Shown here piece after piece: positions 16,521 through 24,661 of a stretch of 64,000 nt of DNA (its first letter is position 1; each line of letters begins with the position of its first letter). Both the position numbers and the translations under genes were made by a program. The notes beneath the pieces were generated by a model that saw only the letters and a list, made by a program, of their open reading frames with translations, ran no database searches and had not been told where the DNA came from. This stretch comes from CTSoil-075 sp042610375 (GTDB lineage Bacteria; Bacillota; Negativicutes; DSM-13327): contig NZ_JBGJZL010000003.1 of NCBI RefSeq assembly GCF_042610375.1, forward strand, positions 124,001 to 188,000. Reading direction: 5' to 3'.

Positions 16521-17159
16521 ATGGCTAGAAAGAAAAGTGTAGATTTAGAAAAAACAAAGCAAACTTTATTGGAAGTTGGTTTGTCACTCTTTGAACAAAA
16601 AGGCTTTAATGCTACAGGAATCCAAGAAATCGCTACATTAGCTACTATTCCAAAAGGATCTTTCTATAATTATTTTTCAAGTAAAGAGGAGTTTGGCGTA
16701 GCCGTTATTCGTTATTATACAGATGTTCATATTGAAAGATGGACGAGCGTTCTAAATGAGGCAACGGAAAAAGAAGATTCCTATAAAGCTTTGAGTACGG
16801 CATTTTTGGCACTAACGGAAAAATACCGATGTTCTGAGATCAAGAAGGGCTGTCTATTAGGTAATTTGGCTGCCGAAATCAGCGAAGCTAGTGAGGAATG
16901 CCGTATGGCATTACAACAATCTGTCGGTCAATACAAAGGAATTTTAGCGGAACGTTTACTCATTGGGCAACAGGCAGGGAAAGTCAGAAAGGATTTACCA
17001 GCACAGGGGTTAGCTGATTTGATTTGGGACTGTTGGCAGGGAAGCTTATTACGAATGAAAATTGAAAACTCTGTAGAACCAGTGAGTCACAATCTAGAAT
17101 TGTTATTTCATCATATCTTATTGCCTGATAGATCAAAATACTGTAAAGATTCTTTCTAA
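16521..17159 (+). CDS. NemR-like TetR-family repressor with candidate redox-sensing cysteine
   Basis: 212 residues. The N-terminal helix-turn-helix (residues 12-58) has FEQKGFNATGIQEIA and PKGSFYNYFSSKEEFG, the TetR signature. In the ligand domain KKGCLLGNLAAEISEASEEC aligns by eye with the E. coli NemR segment around its electrophile-sensing Cys106; C111 here would be the equivalent, with C104 and C127 close by. NemR derepresses nemA under bleach, quinones and methylglyoxal. The gene follows the Old Yellow Enzyme gene in the same direction behind its own GAGGTGG site, so it may control the pair through the operator near 13838. Confidence 0.82.
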   Translation: MARKKSVDLEKTKQTLLEVGLSLFEQKGFNATGIQEIATLATIPKGSFYNYFSSKEEFGVAVIRYYTDVHIERWTSVLNEATEKEDSYKALSTAFLALTEKYRCSEIKKGCLLGNLAAEISEASEECRMALQQSVGQYKGILAERLLIGQQAGKVRKDLPAQGLADLIWDCWQGSLLRMKIENSVEPVSHNLELLFHHILLPDRSKYCKDSF

Positions 17160-17247
17160 AGCTTGGCAGGATTTTACTATCTATCTATGGAATTTGTAAT
17201 ATTAGGTCGAATAGGAAACGATATAAACAAAATGGAGTGATGCTAGA

Positions 17248-17679
17248 ATGGATCAGCGCGAAATATTCAACATCATGAAAAATCGATTTATGTTCATGGG
17301 GACAGTCGAAGGAACAATACCTCATGTACGACCCATGAAGCCTTATATTGATGACGAAAATAATATTTGGTTGATTAGTCATGTTGATACCAAAAAAATT
17401 AGAGAAATTGAAGATAATAGTAAGGTTGAATTGTGTACCCTTGGAGATGAAAATGAAGTGCTTCGTATTGCAGGACAATTAGAGTCAGAGGATCATTTTA
17501 GTAAAAATATACTTGATGATATAAAGACTAAAATGTTTGTGAGTATACCTCAATTGCAAGGATTTTTCCAAGGACCAGAGGATAAAAGTATTGCAATTTA
17601 TCATTTAAAAGTGAGTGAAATTATTTTTCGCCATTCAGAGAATGAAGTAAAGTCAGAATTAAATTTCCATAAAGGCTAA
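17248..17679 (+). CDS. Pyridoxamine 5'-phosphate oxidase-like flavin/F420-split-barrel protein
   Basis: 143 residues. FMFMGTVEGTIPHVRPMKPY near the start and NIWLISHVDTKKIREIEDN following are typical of the small PNPOx-like split-barrel family that binds FMN or related cofactors. These proteins are seldom true PNPOx enzymes; many act in stress responses. It lies 88 bp after the TetR gene with an AATGGAGTGAT site and ends in its own terminator, so it could be part of the electrophile-defence cluster. The exact reaction is unknown. Confidence 0.8.
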   Translation: MDQREIFNIMKNRFMFMGTVEGTIPHVRPMKPYIDDENNIWLISHVDTKKIREIEDNSKVELCTLGDENEVLRIAGQLESEDHFSKNILDDIKTKMFVSIPQLQGFFQGPEDKSIAIYHLKVSEIIFRHSENEVKSELNFHKG

Positions 17680-17684
17680 AATGT

Positions 17685-17724
17685 AAAGCATGATTTGTTG
17701 AAGAAGGAGCAAATCGTGCTTTTT
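17685..17724 (+). terminator. Terminator after the PNPOx-like gene
   Basis: AAAGCATGATTTG pairs with CAAATCGTGCTTTT (one G-T pair) around a 12-base loop, then T-rich sequence. Confidence 0.82.
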
Positions 17725-17792
17725 AAGAATTTATAATCCAATTGCGCGTACATAAAGAAAATACATAAGCTATTTTTAAGTGGGAGGTTCAT

Positions 17793-18956
17793 ATGATAAA
17801 AGGATCTGCAACCCTGGAAGGGACACTCAATTACGCACAAAAATATCCTCTACTTGTTTACCAGCCATTAGTGCCTACAGGGATTCGCATTAGTGGTGCT
17901 GGTTTTGGCTGTTACCGAGTTGATGTAAGGGTTAAAGAACATCAACAAGCATTGACTAAAGCCTTATTATCTGGCATCAATTTAATTGATACAAGTGCAA
18001 ATTATGCAGATGGAGGATCAGAACGGTTGGTTGGCAAAGTTCTTTGCGATTTAATAACAGCCAATAAAATAAAGCGTGAAGAATTTGTTATCGTATCGAA
18101 GGTCGGATATCTGCAAGGAGAAAATTATAGTTTGAGCCAAGAACGTAAAAGTGAAGGACAACCATTTAAGGATCTTGTGCTATATGATAAAGGACTAGAG
18201 CATTGTATTCATCCTGAATTTTTAGCAGAACAACTGACTAGAAGCTTAGATCGTCTAGGGATTGAAACCGTAGATTGTTATCTGCTACATAATCCAGAAT
18301 ACTATTTGAATTGGGCCAAGCAAGCACAGGTGCCAAAGATTGATGCCAGAGCTGAGTATTTACGTCGTATTCGTATTGCTTTTCTTCACCTAGAAGAAGA
18401 AGTAGCCGCGGGGCGAATCCAATATTATGGATTGAGTTCGAATACATTTCCTCGCCCAGCATCTCATTTTGACTTTACGTCTTTAGCGGATATTTGGGAT
18501 ATTGCCCAATCAATTTCCCCTCAGCATCATTTTCGAGTCATCCAGTTTCCTCTTAACTTGCTTGAAACAGCAGGGGTGACAGAAAAAAACCAACCAGGAG
18601 GAAAAAGTCTAGTAGAATTTGCTGTGGATAAAGGTTTAGGAATCTTGACGAATCGACCTTTAAACGCCATTCGTGAAGAACGCCTCATTCGTCTTTCGGA
18701 GAATGTCTACCAGGGAGAGGCTAACCGCCAGGCTAATGAATTCAAATCTAAAGTCGCCATGCTGGATCCAGGGTGGATCAATATACCAGCCCTGAGCCAG
18801 TTAGCTTTACGGGCGTTACGTTCGACAGCAGGCATTACCGCGGTGCTGATGGGAATGCGCCAAGAAGTATATGTTGAAGACGTTCTTCATGAATTAAGAC
18901 AACCTTGCGAAGTTGTTGAACGAAAAAAAACATGGAAACATATCAGCGAGTTATAA
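17793..18956 (+). CDS. Aldo/keto reductase family protein
   Basis: 387 residues. The barrel motifs are recognisable: GAGFGCYRVD at the start, then INLIDTSANYADGGSERLVG (catalytic Asp and Tyr region), SLDRLGIETVDCYLLHNPEY, and a late SNTFPRP strand. The protein is longer than the usual 320 residues, with an extra segment around residues 100-140. AKRs reduce aldehydes and ketones with NADPH, although this outlying branch may have another role. A GTGGGAGG site precedes the ATG. It has its own start region after a terminator, so co-transcription with the preceding cluster is unlikely. Confidence 0.8.
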   Translation: MIKGSATLEGTLNYAQKYPLLVYQPLVPTGIRISGAGFGCYRVDVRVKEHQQALTKALLSGINLIDTSANYADGGSERLVGKVLCDLITANKIKREEFVIVSKVGYLQGENYSLSQERKSEGQPFKDLVLYDKGLEHCIHPEFLAEQLTRSLDRLGIETVDCYLLHNPEYYLNWAKQAQVPKIDARAEYLRRIRIAFLHLEEEVAAGRIQYYGLSSNTFPRPASHFDFTSLADIWDIAQSISPQHHFRVIQFPLNLLETAGVTEKNQPGGKSLVEFAVDKGLGILTNRPLNAIREERLIRLSENVYQGEANRQANEFKSKVAMLDPGWINIPALSQLALRALRSTAGITAVLMGMRQEVYVEDVLHELRQPCEVVERKKTWKHISEL

Positions 18957-19004
18957 TACAAAGAATGACCCTATTTCATATTATCAAAATGAGGTGACAT
19001 TTTT

Positions 19005-19376
19005 TTGAAAGATCTCTTTAAAATGATTGGACAACTTTTATTATTATGGATTGTTTATTACCTTAGTACATTGGTCGTTGAAACATTTCATTTGCCAATA
19101 CCAGGCAGCGTTTTAGGTATGCTTAGTTTATTTGGGTTGCTATCTGCAGGAATTATTAAAGAGAAATGGATAGCAACGGCAGCTAATCCATTACTTAAAC
19201 ACCTAGCCTTTTTCTTTATTCCCATTGCCGTAGGACTCATGGAATGGGGAGATTTATTGACTCAAAAAGGACATCTATTGTTTTTGCCTTTAGTTATTAG
19301 TGCCTTAGTCGCATTAATCATGACAGGTAAAACCGTTCAGCTCCTTATCAAATCTCACGATGGGAAAGAGGAGTGA
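19005..19376 (+). CDS. lrgA: CidA/LrgA family holin-like membrane protein
   Basis: 123 residues with four hydrophobic segments. The family pattern LPIPGSVLGMLSLFGLL is present around residues 30-46, followed by LKHLAFFFIPIAVGLM. LrgA/CidA proteins are holin-like and affect autolysis or solute (pyruvate-type) flux. The start is TTG at 19005 behind GAGGTG (18991-18996). The downstream lrgB starts 3 bp after the stop, the standard two-gene arrangement. Confidence 0.9.
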   Translation: MKDLFKMIGQLLLLWIVYYLSTLVVETFHLPIPGSVLGMLSLFGLLSAGIIKEKWIATAANPLLKHLAFFFIPIAVGLMEWGDLLTQKGHLLFLPLVISALVALIMTGKTVQLLIKSHDGKEE

Positions 19377-19379
19377 AGA

Positions 19380-20078
19380 ATGTTGTTTGAAAATACAATG
19401 ATTGGTTTCACGATGATTCTGACCATAGGAGTCTACTTCATCAGTCGAAAAATCTTTTTAAAAACACAAAATGCTTTATTAAACCCAGTTTTATTGAGTA
19501 CAACTGTTATTATTTTGATCTTGCATTATTCAGGCATTACATTTGATCAGTATAAGCCGGGTAAAGAGATCATGACATTTTTACTTGGTCCTGCGACTGT
19601 AGCATTGGCCTTGCCTCTTTACCTAAACCGTCAAATTCTTCGCGAATCATTAGTCCCTATCCTTGTGGGTATCATCTGCGGTGCGATATCAACATTAACG
19701 ACCGCTGTATTACTAGCAAAGTTTAGTGGTCTTGATTCCATTATTGTTGCGTCTATCGCTCCAAAATCCATTACCGCTCCTATTGCGATTGAAATTGCCC
19801 TTATCACAGGCGGAGATCCTGCTATTGCTGTGGCTTTTGTAGTATTTACAGGCACATTTGGTTCGATGATTGGTGCAGGCTTTCTATCCTTATGTAAAAT
19901 TAATAACCCGGTAGCGCGAGGACTCGCTATGGGAGTGACTGCCCATGGGCAAGGTACAGCCATTATATTACAAGAAGGGCAAAGACAAGGAGCGATGGCG
20001 GGAGTCGCAATGGCTCTAGCTGCTATTTCTATTTCATTTATTGCTCCATTCTATATTCCATGGCTTGTGAATTTATAA
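19380..20078 (+). CDS. lrgB: LrgB family membrane protein
   Basis: 232 residues with about six to seven membrane segments. The family motif FLLGPATVALALPLYLN is at residues 63-79, and SIAPKSITAPIAIEIA and TAHGQGTAIILQEGQ are also characteristic. It acts with LrgA, whose stop is 3 bp upstream, and the GAGGAG site lies inside the lrgA end. No LytTR-type regulator is adjacent. Confidence 0.93.
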   Translation: MLFENTMIGFTMILTIGVYFISRKIFLKTQNALLNPVLLSTTVIILILHYSGITFDQYKPGKEIMTFLLGPATVALALPLYLNRQILRESLVPILVGIICGAISTLTTAVLLAKFSGLDSIIVASIAPKSITAPIAIEIALITGGDPAIAVAFVVFTGTFGSMIGAGFLSLCKINNPVARGLAMGVTAHGQGTAIILQEGQRQGAMAGVAMALAAISISFIAPFYIPWLVNL

Positions 20079-20101
20079 TTAACAGTAGATTATCAACAAT
20101 C

Positions 20102-20143
20102 GTGATAGACATCACAGTATCTGTGAGAACCTTGGGATATAAT
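20102..20143 (+). promoter_or_regulatory. CRP/FNR-family palindrome and -10 of the first hemerythrin-like gene
   Basis: GTGAT-AGAC-ATCAC (20102-20115) is a perfect palindrome; TATAAT (20138-20143) begins 29.5 bp from its centre. This places the palindrome centre at about -41.5, the class II activator position. No good -35 hexamer is present, as expected for activated promoters. Confidence 0.75.
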
Positions 20144-20177
20144 GATGGTAGATAATTCATTTACGGAGGGCGATACC

Positions 20178-20588
20178 ATGGATACTGATAATCTACTTCG
20201 CCAACATCAAGAAATGTTGGATTTAGCTGCTAAAATTGGTGCATACCAAAGTCAATTAGAAATTAAAAATAATGCATCTGCGATTTCCAATCTGCTAAGT
20301 CAATTAGCTGGGAAATTAAAAATGCATTTGATGGTAGAAGACAAGTTTGTTTATCCTAAACTTGCGATGCATTCTGATACACAAATTCAAAAGACTTCTC
20401 AAAAATTCTCCAATGAAATGGGTGATTTAGGACAAGCTTTTGGAGATTATAAGACAAAATATTTAGGTGCAAGTAAAATTGCTGATAATGCTGATCTATT
20501 TATGATTGATACGAAGTCTGTTTTTGCTGCATTGACGAAAAGGATGGATCAAGAGAATCATTCCTTATATCCATTGCTGAACAAGTAA
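20178..20588 (+). CDS. Hemerythrin-like (HHE) domain protein A
   Basis: 136 residues, all-helical. LLRQHQEML in helix 1, LKMHLMVEDKFVYPKL in helix 2 (HxxxE) and QENHSLYPLL in helix 4 follow the HHE pattern. Helix 3 lacks the usual histidine, so the di-iron ligand set looks reduced. The ATG 20178 has a GGAGGGCGAT site; an upstream in-frame ATG at 20142 lacks one and would sit before the predicted transcription start. Its paralogue lies at 27497 and shares the same promoter architecture. Gas sensing or storage or an NO-defence role is plausible for the family, not shown. Confidence 0.82.
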   Translation: MDTDNLLRQHQEMLDLAAKIGAYQSQLEIKNNASAISNLLSQLAGKLKMHLMVEDKFVYPKLAMHSDTQIQKTSQKFSNEMGDLGQAFGDYKTKYLGASKIADNADLFMIDTKSVFAALTKRMDQENHSLYPLLNK

Positions 20589-20636
20589 GTTTGTGTGGCT
20601 GAAGAATCAGGTTTTAGATGATTTTAACTGAAGAGT

Positions 20637-20694
20637 AACTCAAAAGGGCACTTAACACTGAATGTCAGTGAAGTGCCCTTTTGAGTTATTTTTT
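20637..20694. terminator. Bidirectional terminator
   Basis: AACTCAAAAGGGCACTT (20637-20653) pairs perfectly with AAGTGCCCTTTTGAGTT (20671-20687), followed by ATTTTTTAG. It serves hemerythrin-like gene A and the convergent membrane gene. Confidence 0.93.
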
Positions 20695-20703
20695 AGTTTC
20701 TGC

Positions 20704-21237
20704 TCAAAATTTCCTTACTATTTTTCCTTGGTACTCTTTAGTAAGATCGTTAATGTATTTCCTCGCATATACAATGACCATAGGGGCTGTCTGATACAGC
20801 ATCAATAAGGAATAGGATACTAAGAAAATAAATATAAAAAAAATTTTCCAATTTATTTCTTGGAATATTTTAAAGAGTGCCATACCTTTTCCTAGTTCGA
20901 GCTGTGTGCATATAAATAAGTACAGTGTCACAAAAAGGCACATGAATAAACGGCTAAAAGTATGCTCAATATGAGTAATAATTCTCGATACTTCAACAAA
21001 TTCACCTTTAGCAACCTTACGGGTTTCAGATTGACTTATAGTGAATTTTGCCATTACCATTGGCAAAACAATACCACTTACAATACAAAGCATAGTGCCA
21101 ATCACTGGGTAAAGTCCCTTAGTATCTTGGAAGGATATGGATTTTGGTAATAGAATCCATACAAGACCAGTTAACATCAATGAAAATAAAAAAGTCCGTT
21201 TACGAAGATTTGTGCTGAAATTTAAAAAAAAGTTCAT
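20704..21237 (-). CDS. Uncharacterised four-helix membrane protein
   Basis: 177 residues from the preferred start ATG 21237, which has an AAGGAG site; an upstream in-frame start would be 8 codons longer. Four hydrophobic segments are visible: LFSLMLTGLVWILL, YPVIGTMLCIVSGIVLPMVM, SRLFMCLFVTLYLFIC and IFFIFIFLVSYSLLML. A charged loop with KVAKGEFVEVSRIITHIEH lies between the second and third. I do not recognise the family. It is a single minus-strand gene between two GTGAT-type regulatory sites and shares no obvious function with them. Confidence 0.6.
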   Translation of the reverse strand: MNFFLNFSTNLRKRTFLFSLMLTGLVWILLPKSISFQDTKGLYPVIGTMLCIVSGIVLPMVMAKFTISQSETRKVAKGEFVEVSRIITHIEHTFSRLFMCLFVTLYLFICTQLELGKGMALFKIFQEINWKIFFIFIFLVSYSLLMLYQTAPMVIVYARKYINDLTKEYQGKIVRKF

Positions 21238-21589
21238 TCTAACATCTCCTTGATGATTCAATAAAAATATGGATGAGTAGCTTCAGCTGATATCGTGGAT
21301 TGCTGTTTTTACCTTGGGTTAGGAATGAGTATTAGAGTAACAGAAATTCAACGATGTTGATGTGATATCGATCACTTTTTATAGTGATAGAATAATCTAG
21401 CTATTTGGGGGCATTAGTAGTTTTTTGTATTGCTAACGATATTAAATTTATAGTGAATATCAGATGATTTGTAAAATACTAAGGATTATAGAAGGTATTT
21501 GATAATAAATAACGAAATGAACAATAGATTGAAAATTGTAACAATTTGTCTAAGGATGGTAAATGTGAAGCGAAGAGGAGGGAGAATCG
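21238..21589. other. Intergenic region with regulatory palindrome
   Basis: 352 bp without a gene, between divergent genes. The only clear signal is the GTGAT-N4-ATCAC palindrome at 21362-21375. The remaining sequence is AT-rich and forms a long leader before the 66-residue gene. Confidence 0.6.
21362..21375 (+). promoter_or_regulatory. CRP/FNR-family palindrome before the FIST/chemoreceptor cluster
   Basis: GTGAT-ATCG-ATCAC is a perfect palindrome of the same core as those before both hemerythrin-like genes. At 29.5 bp from its centre there is only a weak TAGCTA; TAGAAT at 21388 is an alternative. The promoter is therefore less certain than the binding site. Confidence 0.6.
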
Positions 21590-21790
21590 ATGGCAGGTAA
21601 AATTAAGGTTATGTGTGATAAAATTATCGCACAAAGAGCGAATGGTAATCCTGTAGTGGAGAAATTGACCAAGACTAAACTCGTACTTAAAGGTATTAAT
21701 CCAGAACAATTCACTGCCAGCTCGCCAGATGATCCATTGATTATAGCCAAACTTGTGCAAATTGGGAAAGATTTAGGGGTTGCTTTATAG
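21590..21790 (+). CDS. Small conserved-looking protein upstream of the FIST sensor
   Basis: 66 residues, basic N-terminal half (GKIKVMCDKIIAQRA) and a C-terminal helix ending in GKDLGVAL. It has a strong AGAGGAGGGAGAATCG site, so it is translated. It starts the cluster small gene - FIST - chemoreceptor, 32 bp before the FIST gene. I do not recognise the family. A regulatory or adaptor role with the FIST protein is only a guess from position. Confidence 0.65.
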   Translation: MAGKIKVMCDKIIAQRANGNPVVEKLTKTKLVLKGINPEQFTASSPDDPLIIAKLVQIGKDLGVAL

Positions 21791-21822
21791 TCGAAGATTT
21801 TATTAATGAGGAGGATAAGAAT

Positions 21823-22929
21823 ATGTCTGTAGTAACTACTTTTACTCAGGAGCAAGTCATCCAAAGGGCTGTGCAAGAAATACAATCTGAGCTAGCAGCA
21901 TGTCAGCCTAAGGTTGTACTCTATTTTGCCTCATCATCTTATAATCCACAGGAAATTGCACACAATATGGAGCAAGCTTTTCCAGGGGCTACTGTATTTG
22001 GGTGTACGACTTCTGGTGAATTGATTAGTGGAAAAATGAGCAAAAATTCAATTGTAGCCATGGGCTTTACGAGTGATATAATTGGTGATATAAACATCCA
22101 GATTGTACAGAAGATCAGTACAGAAGATCATGTTCAAGAAGTATTTAAAGGTTTTGAAGATTATTATCATACTCCAGCATTAGAGCTTGATCCAGAAAAA
22201 TACGTTGGGATTGTTATTTGTGATGGATTAACTAAAGCTGAAGAAAAAATCATTGATTCCATAGGCAATCTTACGAACGTGACCTTTATCGGTGGCTCAG
22301 CTGGTGATGATCTTAAGTTCGCTAGTACTTATGTTTTTGCCAATGGACAGGCTTATTCTAATGCAGCCTTATTAGCACTTTTGAAGCCAATAAGCAAATT
22401 TGATTTCATAAAGACACAAAGTTTTAATCCTACGAATAAAGCCTTAGTCGCTACAAAGGTTGACGAAGCTAATCGTGTTGTCATCGAATTTGATCATAAA
22501 CCAGCAGTTGAGGCTTATGCTGAAGCAATTGGACATTCCGTAGATAGCGTAGGCAATGGTTTTATGAGTCATCCCCTTGGTTTAATGATTGATGATGAGC
22601 CTTATGTTCGTAGTCCGCAACAAGTGAATGATGGGGCGATTACTTTTTATTGTAATGTAAAAGAAGGTATGGAAATGTCTGTATTAGAATCGACAGATAT
22701 TATTGCTGACACCACGGCTGTGATTGAGGAAAAGCAAGCTGAAGTAGGTTCAATTAAAGCCATAGTCAATTTTAACTGTATTCTTCGTACTCTCCAATTA
22801 GACAGTCAAGGTACTTCAGAGCAGTATGGAAAGATCTTTACACATATCCCAACGATTGGTTTTAGTACTTACGGTGAAGCGTATATCGGTCATATTAACC
22901 AAACAGCGACAATGTTAATTTTTTTCTAG
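21823..22929 (+). CDS. FIST-domain sensor protein
   Basis: 368 residues: an N-terminal FIST_N domain (residues 20-200) with VVLYFASSSYNPQEIA and FPGATVFGCTTSGELISG, and a C-terminal FIST_C domain (about 205-350) ending with THIPTIGFSTYGEAYIGHIN. No membrane segment or output domain is present. FIST proteins sense small ligands; the NosP branch binds heme and NO. A chemoreceptor gene lacking its own sensor domain follows 60 bp later, so the FIST protein may supply the input. GAGGAGGATAAG precedes the ATG. Confidence 0.88.
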   Translation: MSVVTTFTQEQVIQRAVQEIQSELAACQPKVVLYFASSSYNPQEIAHNMEQAFPGATVFGCTTSGELISGKMSKNSIVAMGFTSDIIGDINIQIVQKISTEDHVQEVFKGFEDYYHTPALELDPEKYVGIVICDGLTKAEEKIIDSIGNLTNVTFIGGSAGDDLKFASTYVFANGQAYSNAALLALLKPISKFDFIKTQSFNPTNKALVATKVDEANRVVIEFDHKPAVEAYAEAIGHSVDSVGNGFMSHPLGLMIDDEPYVRSPQQVNDGAITFYCNVKEGMEMSVLESTDIIADTTAVIEEKQAEVGSIKAIVNFNCILRTLQLDSQGTSEQYGKIFTHIPTIGFSTYGEAYIGHINQTATMLIFF

Positions 22930-22989
22930 TTATTAGCAATTCTGTCAGTGCTATTTGAGTCAATAGGTCATCAGTGAAGAGGTGAATGT

Positions 22990-24078
22990 ATGATAATGGG
23001 TAGCTATCTAGTAGTAGGTATAGGAATACTTATCATTTTAACCTATTTAGTATGGAGATTTATTGGCAAAAGGACTGTTGCTTCACATGTGGGGGTAACT
23101 GATAGTGTTATGACTTTACAGGAAACCAATCAATTGAAGAACAGTTGTAGCGTCGATATCCAGCAGCGGATTCAAAGACTGATGGTCACTTCCGAACGGA
23201 TCGTCGATTCAAGTGAAAATGTAGCAATCAGCTTGATGTCAATTACTGACTCTACACAAAAACTAGCTCTGGATTCAGAAGATGGTGCAGAACAATTAAT
23301 GAAAGCTGTTGAAAATATGGGAACTTTGACTTCTCTCATTAAATCGGCGGAGGCACAGGCTTTATCCAGCGCTGGTGATGCTGATAGAATGCTAGAAGCC
23401 ACAGAAAGCGGTTTGCTAGCAATGAACCAAGCTGTTGGCCGGATGCAGAATATCCAAAATAAGACGGCTCATGTAGAGCAGTTGTTGAATACCTTGAAAA
23501 CATATTCAAATGAAATTGGATCAGTCAGTGATACGATTACGGCAATTGCTCAACAAACCAACTTACTTGCTCTGAATGCGGCGATTGAAGCAGCGCGAGC
23601 AGGTGAGGCGGGAAGAGGCTTTGCGGTAGTCGCTGACGAAGTACGAAAATTAGCCGAACAATCTAATGAACGTGCTAAAAAGGTGACATCCCTCGTAAAG
23701 CAAGTTCTTGATCAGACTGGATTTGTCATTGAGGCTTCGAATGAGAGTCGCCAAGAAGCCGAGATTGGCATGAAAGAAGTCACTGCCTCAGGACGCTCTC
23801 TTGACCACATCTACGCTAATGTACAAAGTAGTGTAGGGAGTTCCTATGACATTGTTAAAATGACGACTGAGCAAACGGCGATATCTGAACAGATGGCTGT
23901 GATTATCGATCATATCGTAGACGTCATTGGGCGTTCGGCAGTCACTTCACAAGAAGTATTGTCAGCTACTGATAATACTTCTACGGCAATTATGACGATC
24001 GCTGATAGTGTTAATGAAGTGGTACAGGTCATGGGGGAGCTTGAGCAAAGTATCAATACTGAAAATAACAATGGATAA
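22990..24078 (+). CDS. Membrane-anchored chemoreceptor signalling protein without sensor domain
   Basis: 362 residues: one N-terminal membrane helix (residues 4-22), then directly a coiled-coil methyl-accepting signalling domain with the hairpin tip TDTITAIAQQTNLLALNAAI-type sequence and ARAGEAGRGFAVVADEVRKL. No periplasmic or PAS domain lies between. Such receptors usually take their signal from a partner; the adjacent FIST protein is the natural candidate. The ATG at 22990 is preceded by GAAGAGGTGAAT. A strong terminator follows. Confidence 0.9.
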   Translation: MIMGSYLVVGIGILIILTYLVWRFIGKRTVASHVGVTDSVMTLQETNQLKNSCSVDIQQRIQRLMVTSERIVDSSENVAISLMSITDSTQKLALDSEDGAEQLMKAVENMGTLTSLIKSAEAQALSSAGDADRMLEATESGLLAMNQAVGRMQNIQNKTAHVEQLLNTLKTYSNEIGSVSDTITAIAQQTNLLALNAAIEAARAGEAGRGFAVVADEVRKLAEQSNERAKKVTSLVKQVLDQTGFVIEASNESRQEAEIGMKEVTASGRSLDHIYANVQSSVGSSYDIVKMTTEQTAISEQMAVIIDHIVDVIGRSAVTSQEVLSATDNTSTAIMTIADSVNEVVQVMGELEQSINTENNNG

Positions 24079-24096
24079 TTCATATTCTTTATCTCT

Positions 24097-24145
24097 AAAA
24101 AGGTTTGGGGTCGCTATTATGATAGCGACCCCAAACCTTTTTTAT
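24097..24145 (+). terminator. Terminator after the chemoreceptor
   Basis: AAAAGGTTTGGGGTCGCTAT pairs with ATAGCGACCCCAAACCTTTT around TATG, followed by more T. Stem of about 20 bp. Confidence 0.95.
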
Positions 24146-24281
24146 AATTACGTATAAAATGGCATATTCTCCATCTCTCTCTTTAGTTTACATTATATAC
24201 TTTTTGACAGAAACACTAAAAGTTATTAAAATTAATATTATTAAAGTTAATATATTATGTAGAGTTTGAAAGGGTGATATT

Positions 24282-24644
24282 GTGTCCTTTAACCAGAATA
24301 AAGAATCAAAGACGTGGATTAGAATTGTGACTGCTTTATTGATTTTAAAAATAATAAAGAAGCAATCGACTTATGGTAATCAGATTGCGGAAGAAATTAA
24401 ACGGAATACCCAGCAAACAATTCAGGCAAATCCTAATTTCTTATATCCTTTATTGAGGAAAATGGAAGAAGAGGGGTATCTTGAGGGAAACTGGGAGAAT
24501 CCAAGGACGCGTAATAAAAGAATTTATACAATCACTCAAAGTGGTTGTAGTTATTTACTTGTTCTTAAGGAAGCAGTACGTGCTAAATTTTTGGAAATAG
24601 AACGAAGGCAACAAGCAATTGGCAAATTTTTATTTGATGAATAA
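24282..24644 (+). CDS. PadR-family transcriptional regulator
   Basis: 120 residues. The winged helix is visible in ALLILKIIKKQSTYGNQIAE and NFLYPLLRKMEEEGYLEG, followed by the wing KRIYTITQSG, then a C-terminal helix. GTG start with GAAAGGGTG upstream. It heads an operon with a membrane fusion protein (17 bp later) and an MFS exporter, and PadR proteins often repress such drug-efflux genes in answer to phenolic or drug ligands. It is therefore probably the local repressor. Confidence 0.85.
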   Translation: MSFNQNKESKTWIRIVTALLILKIIKKQSTYGNQIAEEIKRNTQQTIQANPNFLYPLLRKMEEEGYLEGNWENPRTRNKRIYTITQSGCSYLLVLKEAVRAKFLEIERRQQAIGKFLFDE

Positions 24645-24661
24645 TGATAGGAGTGTAGGCT

